Shown one piece after another: positions 35,352-46,994 of a DNA stretch of 64,000 bases. Where the stretch lies: NCBI RefSeq assembly GCF_023065955.2, contig NC_079873.1, positions 96,820,128 through 96,884,127 of the forward strand, written 5' to 3'. How positions within the stretch are numbered: position 1 is the stretch's first letter; every line of letters starts with the position of its first letter. Source of the DNA: Ursus arctos. Taxonomy: Eukaryota > Chordata > Mammalia > Carnivora > Ursidae. The position numbers and the translations under genes were made by a program. The notes below the pieces were generated by a model. It was not told the origin of the DNA. It was given only the letters and a program-made list of their open reading frames with translations, and made no database searches.

Positions 35352-36869
35352 AAGTGAGAAAATTTATATATGATAATTCAAAAAAAAATCTTGTTATTCC
35401 AGCAATGGCTTAAAGGTGGCATTCAACCATAACCCCCGAGAGAGAGTGGTCACCCTCTGTAGTCTAAGATTCTCAAGCTAATAGAGGTTGGGTGTGAGAG
35501 CTTGAAACCTTCATTTCCCCACTATCTCAATCAGGTGATCTGTTTGATGAGATATGTGTTGAGCTGAGTTTTGATGAATGAGTGGCTGATGGGATGTAGA
35601 AAAGCAAGGCTTTTCTAGGTGTGGAGAGCAGCCAGAGAAAGTCACTAGAGATTGAAGATGCTGGAGAAAGCTGTGTCCTGCATGAGGACTGTGTGATTCG
35701 GCAGGATGAATCAAGCCATGAGTTTCAAAGCCTGTGTAGATTAGAATGGGCCCCAGTACCAAAGGGGAGTCTCAGTTAGATTTGAGGAGGAAGAGATGCT
35801 CTAATACACAGACTTACCTGTGGAATCCCTGGCTCCTCCGTGCAAAGGTATTGAAGCAAAGAGGAGCACAGCCCTTAAAGGAGTCACCAAAGTCCTGTAG
35901 GCAAAGTTACAGGGAATACCCACAATTTTCCTGTTGGATTTTAACTTTTACTCAATACCAAAATGAATCTTTATCCAGAAAACACAACAGAAACATCATT
36001 TCACATTACTATTGAAAGTTAAAGCAAGAAAAGGGTTGTGGTCATGGTCAAGTTGGGATCCACCACTGGAGAAACCATTTTCTCCCTCTGGACTTCCGTT
36101 TCTCATTTGTACAATGAAGAGACTGGGACCATTGCTACATTCTGGCTCTTATTTGAGAATGATAAGAGATTTGGGAGAATCCTGGCCATCTCAGACAACC
36201 TAACTTCTCTACAGTCCAGGAAAGATTCAGCCGCTCTTCTGGGAGCCCAAGGCCTGCACAAGAAGAAACATTAGCCTCTAAACTTCCCCATACTGTTAAA
36301 TCCACTGTCATATCCCACTGGAAAAACTCAATTGAAAGAAAACAACTAATCAAAATGAGTTGATCTTGGTGATATTTTTATGTGTGTGTTTCTTTTTTTA
36401 GTCTGAAAGGGCACATGCAAATGCTTATTTACCTTGTAAGTTCTGAACATCCTACTTTGGGTGTTTCCCAAGCACTTTTTAGACCACAGGATTAAGTCAA
36501 AGGGAACTTTCTTTCCTTAAAGGAAAAGTGTGCTTTCTGCTGTCCTTAGGACTGTATCTTTAGCCCCTCTGTATCCTCTAGGCAAAAGCTTGCCCTTAAT
36601 ATTACCTTTGACAGCCTTCCAGTAGCATCAGGATCAAGAGATCTCTGCACTTCCAGGCAGAATAAGCCACAGTCCTTTCCAGTCACATCCAGACCCCTTT
36701 CCTCTTTGACATAAATCTGCCTACACTTTCCACCTCTTCTCTTCATTGCTGGTAGCCAGCATCCATGCCTCACACCCAAAACTTGGGAATGTTATGAGGT
36801 TCGGCTTAGCCTTGCTTTCTCAAAATTAAGAATGTCAAAGAATGTTTCCAGAGAAGTCACTCTCTTGGT
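35352..36869. other. Unique intronic sequence
   Basis: No exon. Nothing firmly recognised; 36085-36125 (ctggacttccgtttctcatt) may be a MIR scrap. Confidence 0.4.
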
Positions 36870-36877
36870 AAGAAATC

Positions 36878-37312
36878 ATATATACAATGGAATATTGTTC
36901 AGCTATCAAAAAGAACGATTTCTCAACATTTGCTGCAACATGGATGGCACTGGAGGAGATAATGCTAAGTGAAATAAGTCAAGCAGAGAAAGACAATTAT
37001 CGTATGATTTCTCTCATCTATGGAACGTAAGAACTAGGAAGATCTGTAGGAGAAGAAAGGGATAAAGAAAGGGGGGGTAATTAGAGGGGGGAGTGAAGCA
37101 TGAGAGACTATGGACTCTGAGAAACAAACTGAGGGCTTCAGAGGGGAGGGGGGTGGGGGAATGGGATAGACTGGTGATGGGTAGTAAGGAGGGCACGTAT
37201 TGCATGGTGCACTGGGTGTTATACGCAACTAAGGAATCATCGAACTTTACATCAGAAACCAGGGATGTACCGTATGGTGACTAACATAATATAATAAAAA
37301 ATATTAAAAAAA
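36878..37312 (+). mobile_element. Carnivore L1 3' end, 5'-truncated
   Basis: Last part of ORF2 (acaatggaatattgttcagc, atggatggcactggaggaga) and the complete 3' UTR with its G-rich tract, ending in aatataataaaaaatatt. Short duplication aagaaatc at 36870-36877 and 37313-37320. Confidence 0.9.
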
Positions 37313-37320
37313 AAGAAATC

Positions 37321-38099
37321 TTTTTCTTAATAGAATGCAAGCACATATTTTCTGAGCTTACGTCCCACCTCAGTCCCACCTTACTTCTCCATAGGCACAG
37401 GCCACAATGTAAACTATAAACTACTGTGTCTAAATGGAAGCCCAGGGTGTGATGCTTAATGCAAAATATACCCACTTCCGGGAACCCATTCAAAGTTCCT
37501 CCTCTGGGAGGAGGGATGGCAGGGTAAGGGGTTATCTTCATTGTGGCCACTAGGTTCCATTTGGAATAGCTTGGCCTTGGGGAGAAGATATACTGTGGCT
37601 GATTGGTAGCACTTCTTCCTCTAAGTGAGGCTCCCTTTTAATCATGTGTAAAGCCTTCCCACCACCACCACACAACCAGAGCTGCAAGTGCATTATTTGG
37701 TTAACATCTATAGTCGGCTCTCCCCCAACTGCCCATAAAGTGCCTGCTAACACCTGGGCCACTCACTACTTGCTTTACTAGGAGAGTCAGTCACATGAGT
37801 ACTGGAAATTACTGATTTCAAGGGCGATTAAAAGCCAAGTGAGGAAATATTAAATAAGAAGCCTATCAATGGGCACAATCAATCATCACATGACATCTCT
37901 TAAGTGCACAGCAGTCCCCAGAGCAGCTTTGAGATGACTTGGACCCTCTGTGAGTTTGCATTGCAGTCAGTCCCTCCCAGGACAATTACCTAGATACCAA
38001 ATAGAAACATGAAGGAATTGTGCTCAGGCATTTGTAGTATCCCCTTTAATCCAAATTCCAGTTGCTTTCAGTTGTTTCTATTTTTTTTAGATTTCTTTT
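37321..38099. other. Unique intronic sequence
   Basis: No exon or repeat recognised. Confidence 0.4.
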
Positions 38100-38466
38100 T
38101 TTTTAATTGAGGTAAAATTGGTATTTCTAAAAGTTTCAGATGTACCACATTATAAGTCAATAGCTGTGTGCACTACAAAGTGATCACAACTAAAAATCTA
38201 ATTACCATCCATCACCATACAATTGGCCCCTTTTGCTCTTTGTGCCCACCTTCCACCCCCACTTCCCCTCTGGTAACCACCAATCTGTTCTCTGTGTCTA
38301 TGAGTTAGTTTTTGTTTTGTTTGTTCATTTGTTTCCCTTTTTTAAAATTCCATATATGAGTGTCTTTCTCAGTCTGACATCTTTCATTTAGCATAATACC
38401 TTCAAGGTCCCTCCATGTTGTTTCAATGATAAGATCTCATTCTTTTTTATGGCTGCGTAATATTCT

Positions 38467-38469
<3 letters not shown>

Positions 38470-38511
<42 letters not shown>

Positions 38512-38590
38512 GTGCACATATATTATGGAATACATATATATGGATATATGTGGATATATATATACACATACATATATGTGCATATATACC
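38470..38590. repeat. (TA)n microsatellite and imperfect AT-rich extension
   Basis: About 18 TA units at 38470-38505, then interrupted tatatg/catata sequence. It sits where L1 normally has a short TATA stretch after ggctgaataatattcca, so it grew from L1 sequence. Confidence 0.95.
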
Positions 38591-38598
38591 ATATCTTT

Positions 38599-38788
38599 CT
38601 TTTAAGATTTTATTTATTTATCTGAGAGAGAGCAAGAGCATGAGTGAGGGGAGGGGGAAAGGGAGAGGGAGAAGCAGACTCCCCGCTGAACAGGGAGCCC
38701 GAGGTGGGGCTTGGTCCTAGGACCCTGAGATCATGACCTGAGCCAAAGGCAGACAGATGTTTAACCGACTGAGCCACCCAGGCACCCA
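38599..38788 (-). mobile_element. CAN-SINE inside L1, with target-site duplication
   Basis: The complement of the SINE from ttttaagattttatttattt to actgagccacccaggcaccc. Duplication ataccatatcttt at 38586-38598 and 38789-38801. Confidence 0.95.
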
Positions 38789-39090
38789 ATACCATATCTT
38801 TTTTATCTACTTATTTGATTGGACATTTAGGTTGTTTCCATGTCTTGGCTGTTGTAAATAATGTTGCAGTGAACATAGGGGTACATGTATCTTTTTGAAT
38901 CAGCCTTTTTCTATTTTTCAGATAAATACCTAGATGTGGAATTAGTGGATCATATGGTATTTCTATTTTTAATTTTTTGAGGAATCTCCATTCTGTTTTT
39001 CACAGTGACCGCACCAATTTACATTCCTACCAATAATGCACGAGGGTTCCTTTTCCTCCACATCCTCTCCAACACTTGTTGCTTCTTGTC

Positions 39091-39288
39091 ATTTTTTTAA
39101 AGATTTTATTCATTTATTTTAGAAAGAGAGAGAGATTGAGCAGGGGGAGGGACAGAGGGAAAGAATCTCAGGCAGACTCCACACCCAGCACACAGCCTGA
39201 TGCAGAGCCTTATCTAACGACCCTGAGATCACGACCTGTGCCAAGGTCAAGAGTTGGACACTTAACCAACTGAGCCACCCAGGTGCCC
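39091..39288 (-). mobile_element. CAN-SINE inside L1
   Basis: The complement of the SINE from aaagattttattcatttatt to actgagccacccaggtgccc; short flanking repeat cttgtc at 39085-39090 and 39289-39294. Confidence 0.93.
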
Positions 39289-39665
39289 CTTGTCTTTTTG
39301 ATAGTAGCCATCCTAACCTAACCAGTGTGAGGTGATATCTTATTGTGGTTTCAATTTGCATTTCCCTAACAATTTGATGCTGAACATCTTTTCACGTGCC
39401 TGTTGTCTATCTGTATTCTTTGAAAAAGTGTCTATTCAGATTCTCTGCTCATTTTTTAATTGGATTGTTTATTTTCATTGGTGGTGAGTTATATGAGTTC
39501 TTTATATATATTGGATATTAATCCCTTGTTGGGTATATGATTTGCAAAAATCTTCTTCCATCCAGTAGGTTGCCTTTTCATTTTGATGATGGTTTCTTTC
39601 ACTGTGCAAAAGCTTTTGAGTTTGATGTAATCCTATTTTAAAATTTTTGCTTTTGTTTCTTTATT

Positions 39666-40719
39666 ATTATTTTTTCTATCAGACCTTGTGTGGTTGAGGA
39701 TCAGAAGGCTTGACTGTTCTGCTTTTTCCAGACATTAAGCAAATCTACTCCACATGGTCTTCTAAATTTCCTCTTAGCTGACACTGCAAACCAGGTTTAC
39801 TTTCACTCAATAACACTGGTGTATCTATTTGGGCATGCCTCCTCAGCTTATGATGAGGAGAGTAGAGGAGAATGTAATTCACCAGCAGGGAGAGAAAATT
39901 CATAATGAAGAATAGGATGAGAAAGAAAAAAGGAAAGGCAGGATTACATGCACTGCCAGTTTCAGAGCCAACTTTAAACTTGACAAGTAGTCGGTCAGTA
40001 GTTGCCACTTCGAGTGGGATATTTGGATATCAGGAATACCTCAGGCTGCCAAACAATACCTCCTGCTTACTATTGTCTACAATTTCTCCATTAGAGTTTG
40101 CCCCTTTATTTCCAGCCTTTGATTCTACTTTAAAACATAAATCCTTCATGGAAGGGGTCAAAATTAAGTTTTAATCTGTCACGGGCAGTCTAGTATGAGT
40201 AAAGGGGTTGATGTGGAGGGAGGATTTGTACTGGGAAAGAGGAAAAGGACATAGAACTGGGACATGGAGGGAGGGCACCTTCTGTTCACTGACTCCCAAA
40301 TTAGCTAAGGTCCCATCCTAATAATGCAGCTGCAAGGAAGAGAAGATTTGCAGAGGGTCAGCTCTTAATTAAAGGGAAACTTAAACTAACACAATTATGA
40401 GGAATGAGGACCTCAGGGAAATCTTAATTCACTAAGGGTAAACTGGGCCGGGAGTGGGTGAATATTTGTTTTTATCCTGTTCCATAAAATCCACAGACTG
40501 ACATCCATATGCAAACACAGAGGGGTTCTTGATCTTTCCATCTTGAACTCCTCATACACAGAAGAGTTTCTGCATTAGCATCTCAAATGTAGACAATTGC
40601 TATATCGATTTTGGTGGAAACCAAATGTGTTTGAATCAACTTAAAACAAAACAAACAATAACAAAATGACAAAATGTGGATTCAAATGTTCTATCGGAAT
40701 CTTTCCATGAATTCTTTTT
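39666..40719. other. Unique intronic sequence
   Basis: No exon or repeat recognised; small opposing frames at 39745-40174. Confidence 0.4.
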
Positions 40720-40736
40720 AAAGAAAAGTACGTTTG

Positions 40737-40933
40737 TGGGGCACCTGGGTGGCCGAGTTGGTTAAGCATCTGACTCTTGATTTCAGCTCAGGCCATGATC
40801 TCGGGGTCATGAGATGGAGCCCCATGTGTCCTGTGCTCAGTGCGGAGCCTGCTTGAGGATTCTCCCTCTCTCTCTGCCTCTCCACCCACTCATGCTCTCT
40901 CTCTCTAAAACAAATAGATCTTAAAAAGAAAAA
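40737..40933 (+). mobile_element. CAN-SINE with target-site duplication
   Basis: Head ggggcacctgggtggccgag. Flanked by aaagaaaagtacgtttg at 40720-40736 and aaagaaaagtacatttg at 40934-40950, differing only at a CpG. Confidence 0.96.
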
Positions 40934-40950
40934 AAAGAAAAGTACATTTG

Positions 40951-41400
40951 CAATATGAATAAACATACCCTGAAGTACTGGGTTTGAGTTCAGATTTTTG
41001 AATATCAGGTTTCTTAGATATGACAAAACATAACCCAAAATAACTGAATCGGGTTTCTCATCTGTCTCTTTCCTCTTCACTTGTGTCTCAGAAAACACCT
41101 TCATATTCCACGTGTAGCTTCCCTATTCACTTACTTTGCCACAATATACAGGAAAAATTTATCTGAAACTTCATGGAGACCAAAGAAGTTGTGAGAAGTG
41201 AAGAGAATGGTTCGCATAAGTTTTGGGTTTAAAGCTCAGGTGAACACTAGAATAAGAGCAGAAGAGAAATTTTCATTTGCCTCTTTCCAGCTCACATAAT
41301 TTTTTGATGAACAAGAATATTAAATTCATAAAAATGTTACACTTCTGTTCATTCAAATGTGTCACAGACAACATTAAATGTCAAATAAACTGAATTAAAA
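40951..41400. other. Unique intronic sequence
   Basis: AT-rich, nothing recognised. Confidence 0.4.
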
Positions 41401-41414
41401 TATATGTGACATAT

Positions 41415-41613
41415 GGGGCGCCTGGGTGGTACAGCGGTTAAGCGGCTGCCTTTGGCTCAGGGCGTGATCCCGGCATTCTGGGTTCGAGCCCCACATCAGG
41501 CTCCTCTGCTATGAGCCTGCTTCTTCCTCTCCCACTCCCCCTGCTTGTGTTCCCTCTCTCGCTGGCTGTCTCTATCTCTGTTAAATAAATAAATAAAATC
41601 TTTAAAAAATATA
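41415..41613 (+). mobile_element. CAN-SINE, bear-type subfamily
   Basis: Head ggggcgcctgggtggtacag. The body has ctctgctatgagcctgcttc and ctcgctggctgtctctatct, the variant I associate with giant panda/bear copies. Flanked by tatatgtgacatat at 41401-41414 and 41614-41627, so the insertion is recent. Confidence 0.95.
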
Positions 41614-41634
41614 TATATGTGACATATAGTACAG

Positions 41635-42600
41635 ACACTTAATATTGTTAATATATTAGGACTCTTGTGAATCAATGAGAAATGATCAAGGGCCTGGCTG
41701 GTTCAGTCAGTAGAACATGCGACTCTTGATCTTGGGGTCATGAGTTTGAGCCCCACGTTGGGCATAGAGCACTGCTTAAAAAAAATAATATAAATAAAAA
41801 TAATTTAAAAAGAAAAAAAAGAACACCATTAATATCACAGTAGAAATCTGAACAAAGGAAATAAACAGGAAATTATCAATATAAGGAATAAACATGGACA
41901 CAAAAATTTTTAAAAATCATTAACTTTACCAACAAAGAAATGCTAACAAGAAAGGGAATATTTTTATATCTCCCTATCAAATGAGCACATGTCTTATTCA
42001 CTGCCAGCGAAGGGGCAGAGAGACAAGTACTTTTGTATTCTGCTGGTGGGGACATAAAGTGGTACAACCTTTCTGGAGGGCAATTTGGCAATATGTATGA
42101 AAAGCCTTAAAGTTGTCCATAAATGTTTGACCTGATATTACCACTTCTAGACATTTATCCTGTGGAAATAATTAGAGACGCTATATGAATGTTGTTATCA
42201 CAGCATTATTTGTAATAGGGAGAAATTAGAAACAATTGAAATTTTCATATTGGGGGAATGGTTTAATAAATTAAATATGTCTAAGGGATGGAATACTATG
42301 TAACTATTAAAAATCATGTCTGACAACATTTAACAACATAAAATGATGTTCAAGATACAATGTTACCTTTTTAAAGACAAGACACAAATAGCACAATCCA
42401 TTTTACTAAAAAAAAGAGCGTGTGGTATATTTATATAAAATAAAATGGAAAGAATATATCAAATATTAACAGTGGTTATCCTTGAGGAACAGAGTCACCT
42501 CTACTTGTATTTTATTTTTTATGTTTTTTGTGTCTTTTCAAATGTCCAAAATGAGCACATATTAATTTTATACTTAGAAAGAAAAACACAGATGCTACCT
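41635..42600 (+). mobile_element. Old L1 LINE 3' part, split by a SINE
   Basis: Diverged L1M sequence in the + direction: caaaggaaataaacaggaaa, ttctgctggtggggacataa, gaccactt-like ccacttctagacatttatcc, gatggaatactatgtaacta and a 3' UTR ending near 42600. A CAN-SINE occupies 41690-41822. Confidence 0.8.
41690..41822 (+). mobile_element. Older CAN-SINE subfamily, short form
   Basis: gggcctggctggttcagtca, catgcgactcttgatcttgg and tttgagccccacgttgggca, then an A-rich tail without the CT tract: the short tRNA-like form. Confidence 0.85.
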
Positions 42601-42850
42601 CAGAAGAAGAAGGACATTTGTAAAGGGCTTTGAACTCATTAGGGTCTGCTTCCCACGTACTCAATATACCCAGATTCCTCATCTACCACAGGAAGAAGTG
42701 ATTTGTAACCCTAGCCTGATCCTTCCCCTCTTGCCTTTGTACCTTTGTTTGCTTATTTCCAGAGGGTATATATCCCTTCTTGGATCATGCTTTTCTCACC
42801 CAGAACCTTTCCACCAGTCATGAGGGACACCTAAGAAAGAAACCTGCTTC

Positions 42851-43045
42851 TGGGGTGTCTGGTTGGCTCAGTCAGTTAAGCTTCTAACTCTTGATTTCAG
42901 CTCAGGTCATGATCTCATGGTCCTAAGATCAAGCCCTACGTTGGGCTCCTCGCTCAGTGTGGAGTCTGCTTGTCCTTCTCCCTTCCCCCACTTGCTCTTT
43001 CTCTCTCTCTCTCAAATATATAAATAAATAAAATCTTTAAAAAAA
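42851..43045 (+). mobile_element. CAN-SINE with target-site duplication
   Basis: tggggtgtctggttggctca to a taaataaataaaatctttaa tail; duplication aaacctgcttc at 42840-42850 and 43046-43056. Confidence 0.95.
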
Positions 43046-43087
43046 AAACCTGCTTCCATATACCTCACTGTATTGGGTAGCCTTTAG

Positions 43088-43240
43088 AATAGGTCAACAG
43101 TTCTCAACCTTGGTTGTACAAGAGAATCACCCAGGGAATTTAAAATAAAATAAAAACAAAGCCTGGGTCCAGGGTGAGCCTTGGACATCTATTTTTTAAA
43201 GCTTCCAAGGTGATTATAATGTGCAGCCAGAGTCAAGAGC
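43088..43240. mobile_element. MER5-type hAT-Charlie relic
   Basis: acagttctcaaccttggttg and agagaatcacccagggaatt at one end, caaggtgattataatgtgca and gagtcaagagccac at the other form the expected near-palindromic element. Confidence 0.8.
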
Positions 43241-44438
43241 CACAGAGGTAAGTAAAGATGCAGAAAAATAGAGTAATGCTTCCTTCAGCTGAGTTCAGTC
43301 AAGTAACACAGGCAGGACGGACACTGACCCCCCACTCCACCGGCCTCTGAGATTCCCATCAGCTACCAGCTGTTCATTTGTTCAGTGCTATAGCCTGGGG
43401 ATCATAAAGCACGTCACCGACTTTCAGAGCCATCATGTGAATGACCTCATGAGATGGGCAGACCCCAAAACAATGCTCAACATTCTTTTTCCTTTCCTTC
43501 CAAACTGGCTTATGTGAAGGCTACTGCTAAAATGCAACTGTGTTAGCTGGGGGGGGGGTAACACATTAAGCCATGAGCCATTCTTACGCTAGCACCTGGA
43601 AAAGGACAGAATGCTGAGAGAATGGGACCGAGGACAGGCCAGTTTATTACGCTTCTGTTTTTAGATCAAATACTAAATTTGTTCAGCATGAAGCAGTTTT
43701 TCATTTCATTTGTGTAGTGAACAAAATCCTGACCTTCTTTTCCCCCCGTGAAAGTGATTTTGACAATTGTAGATTTGAGATATTTTTGTATCTGCTGCCA
43801 TGCCTGACATGAGGTCAACCCAATAGTCACAGATTAAATTCCCTGGGAGCATCTGCAGAGATGGAGATCAGCATGCTGATGTTTCTTGGGGAGTATCTTC
43901 ACTACCAACACTTGTGGGAGAAAAAGAAGGAAGTGGGTTTGGGTAGAAAGAGGAACTGGGCTGTGGTGCTGTCCTCACGAGGCATCTGCCTAACCTTCAG
44001 GGAGCTCTGAAGTTGGGATGGCCTTCCAGAGTGATCCCATCTGGGGTAGAGGTGTTGTGCCTTTTTACCCTGTAACAAGCAGTCACTGGATGCAGGCTGC
44101 TCTGGGAAGGGAGCTTGACTTGAAGCTTTCTTTAGCCAACAACCTTTCCAGAAACTGAAGGAATAAGCCTTTTGGTGCTGAAGGGGGATCTGGTGGTACA
44201 GCACAGCATCCCTACACTCGCCTTTCCCACAATGGCTTCCTTGTTTAGCAAGAGTAGCCCAATGACCAGTCCAGTAGGATTGAACTGGTCATAGTTGGGG
44301 CCCTTTTCTTCATCCATAATCACCTTGCTGCCCCTCTACCATCCTGTTCCTGCATTATCTTGGTTGAACACAGAAGACAATCCAGCATTCGCCCAGTTAC
44401 CTATGTGGTAACTCCCAGTCTTTAAAATGAGGAAGAAG
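43241..44438. other. Unique intronic sequence
   Basis: No exon or repeat recognised. G9 run near 43550. Minus frames at 43902-44323 are unsupported. Confidence 0.4.
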
Positions 44439-44665
44439 GGGTGCTTGGGTGACTCAGTCAGTTAAGCATCTGCCTTTGGCTCAGGTCATGATCTCCAGGT
44501 CCTGGGATCGAGCCCCATGTCGGGCTCCCTGCTCAGCGGAGAGTTTGCTTCTCTCTCTTTCTCTCTCTCCCTCTCTCTCTCTCTCCCCCTCTCCCTCTCC
44601 TTCTCCCTCTCCAGTAAATAAATAAAATCTTTTCTAAAAAATAAAATATAAAATAAAATAAAGAT
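44439..44665 (+). mobile_element. CAN-SINE
   Basis: ggggtgcttgggtgactcag head, gggatcgagccccatgtcgg, a long CT-rich tract (44552-44612) and an A-rich tail with TAAAA units. Confidence 0.95.
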
Positions 44666-45219
44666 AAAGAAGGTGGACAACAACAGTGGTCTGGAATCAA
44701 GATGAGAGAACTTGCTGCTCAAGCCAAAGGAGCTTTCAGTCAGGCACGCTACAGCTCACACAGAGTGGAGGACAATTCTAAAGCTGCTAAAACAGCAGGC
44801 TTATTTTTACAAAGCCAAGGCTTCGTTAAGCACCTCACCTCCTACAAGCACCAACGCCTGCTTTGGCTCTGCCTCCAGAGACAAACTTTTCTTTTTTTTC
44901 CGCCCTCAAACTCATATTTACTCTCTTTGGGCAGCTGCAACGGGGAACAGTCGAACCATAATAAATTAGGTACAGAAACAAATAAGAGCTTTTGGGGGGG
45001 TTACTCAAGGATCTGTACTAAATTGAGGTGACCGTGGCCCCCAGGGCTGTCAAGGACGCAGCCACATGCTCCAGCAGACACAGGGAGACTGCCTGGTGAA
45101 ACGCGCTGCCGTACAACGCCACAGGGCTGACTTGCTCAGAAAATATGAGCAAGGCTCATCGCCCAGGAGGCCCCAGACACCAGCTCATTAAAAAATCAGG
45201 GGCTTTCTCTATTTAATTT
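44666..45219. other. Unique intronic sequence
   Basis: Frames of 109 and 85 codons overlap at 44702-45031; no homology or splice support. Confidence 0.4.
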
Positions 45220-45780
45220 TTGAATAGGTAAGACACTCACATGATTCAAAGAACCAAAGTATACAAAGATCTATAAAATTCGTGTTTATTAAGAGGCCGC
45301 TTACTGGTGGCAGCAGACAGCATACAGAGCTGTGCTCATCTGTCACCTGTGTCTTCCAGGAGCTTGCACTCGGAAGGACAGAATGAGTCATATCTTTTCA
45401 CCTTTATTGTTTTTGTACTTACAGAAAATAATACCTGCTTCTTGTAAAATCGTCAACATTCCATAGGTAAGGGGTGGTGCCAGTACAAGTTCTTGGTAAT
45501 CCTAAACCTCAGAGGTAACTACTGCCAACTCCTTTGCATTCTTTCTATACATATACAAAGAGGTGGGGCTGTTCTTTACAAAAATAGGATTATAGTATAA
45601 GTGCTATTCTCAGCTTTTTTTCTCCATAAAAATATATGGCAGAAGTCCTTTCTTTTATTATCTAGAGATTGGGCCATCTTTTTAACAGCAGCATAGCATT
45701 CCAAGCGTCTATACTAGAATTTATTTATCCAGTTTTATTTGGAATTTTTAATTGCCTGTCATACAGTTCTTCTGATCAGC
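45220..45780 (-). mobile_element. Probable old L1M/HAL1-type 3' UTR
   Basis: ttgaataggtaagacactca with catgattcaaagaaccaaag, then atacatatacaaagaggtgg and catagcattccaagcgtcta recall the complement of an L1M 3' UTR. Subfamily uncertain. Confidence 0.5.
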
Positions 45781-46190
45781 TTCTTTATTGCTTGGAACTG
45801 ATTTCCCTTGCATTTAAGTCTACCCGTCTCTGGAGAAATGAATGAGAGATCAGTTAGGGAAGTTTCGTGGGGGACGAGAGTCATCCATCAAGGTCTATAG
45901 AAAGTAGAAACAGAGACACACAGGTATAGTTGCCTTGAGCAGGTAACGATGAGAGTACTGGGAAAGTGTGCAAAACCCTCTTCCAGATTTGAGCGAATGT
46001 AAAAATGGGGGAGACGTACAGACTGGTACGGGGTGAGGGATTCAAGAAAGGGAGACAAAAGCAGGTTGGAATGGAACAAATGTTGGAACGTGGATGGTGA
46101 GTCATTACATAGCAAAGCTTTTATGGAGAGAACCGACATGCTTTAGTTGAATCCAAGCTTGGTGTCGATTAACAGTATAATGTGGCAATT
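45781..46190. other. Unique intronic sequence
   Basis: Nothing recognised. Confidence 0.4.
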
Positions 46191-46209
46191 TAAAAATATT
46201 AGCAATCCT

Positions 46210-46437
46210 GGGGCACCTGGGTGGCTCAGTCATTGAACATCTGCTTTTGGCTCAGATGATGATCCCAGGGTCCTGGGATCAAGCCCCGCATCGGGCTCCT
46301 TGCTCAGTGGGGAGTCTGCTTCTCCGCCTCCCTCTGCTGCTCCCCCTGCTTGTGCTTTCTAGCTGGTGCTTTCTCTCTCTCAAATAAATAAATAAAATCC
46401 TTTAAAAAAATTTTAAATAAATAGATGGATAGATAGA
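46210..46437 (+). mobile_element. CAN-SINE with 19-bp target-site duplication and GATA tail
   Basis: Head ggggcacctgggtggctcag; the tail has turned into a small agatggatagatagataa microsatellite. Perfect duplication taaaaatattagcaatcct at 46191-46209 and 46438-46456. Confidence 0.97.
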
Positions 46438-46456
46438 TAAAAATATTAGCAATCCT

Positions 46457-46789
46457 AGGCTGCCAAAATAACAGCCAAAATCAAAGCAGGCAATAATCCC
46501 ATTGTCATCCACACTGGTCAGATCACATCTGATTTATTCAAGTCAATAAAATATTGACAAATATCCATGAGAGAGACAGAAGAGTGAGGGAACCTATCAT
46601 GTTATAAAAGTAACTATTGTAGTATTGGGACATCTTTATTCTGAAGAAAAGAAAAATAAGGGGAGATATGTTAACTGTCATTAAAAAATGTGGACTGTCA
46701 CACGGAAAAAGGATTAAACTTTTGTCCGTGTCACCCCAAGTGGTGGAATACAACTGGCAAATAGAAATGATAAGAATATAGATTTTGAT
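46457..46789. other. Unique intronic sequence
   Basis: Nothing recognised. Confidence 0.4.
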
Positions 46790-46978
46790 GTGACGCCTGG
46801 GTGGCTCAGTTGGTTGAGTGTCTGCCTTCGGCTCAGGTTATGATCCTGGTTTCCTGGGATCAAGTCCCGCATGGGGCTCCCAGCTTAGCAGGGAGCCTGC
46901 TTCTCCCTCTCCTCCCTGCTCGTGTTCTCTCTCTCTCTCTCTCTCTCTCTCAGATAAAATCTTAAAAAAAAAAAAAAA
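46790..46978 (+). mobile_element. CAN-SINE
   Basis: gtgacgcctgggtggctcag head, CT repeat at 46928-46952, A-rich tail. Imperfect flanking repeat aagaatatagatttt (46772-46786) and aagaacgtagactttt (about 46978-46993). Confidence 0.95.
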
Positions 46979-46994
46979 GAACGTAGACTTTTGA

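Larger units (their letters stand above)
38100..39665 (-). mobile_element. Old L1 LINE 3' part carrying two CAN-SINEs and a TA repeat
   Basis: The complement of the L1 3' UTR (ttgaggtaaaattggtattt at the left) and the end of ORF2 (ggacatttaggttgtttcca, gtgatatcttattgtggttt), running to about 39665. It is broken by SINEs at 38599-38788 and 39091-39288 and by a TA expansion at 38470-38590. Confidence 0.9.

Noticed and set aside
41415..41613. tRNA gene in the SINE head
   Set aside because: The A- and B-box regions are those of the tRNA-derived SINE; body, tail and target-site duplication show a retroposon.
44486..44722. Minus-strand ORF rich in RE repeats
   Set aside because: Translation of the CT tract of a CAN-SINE.
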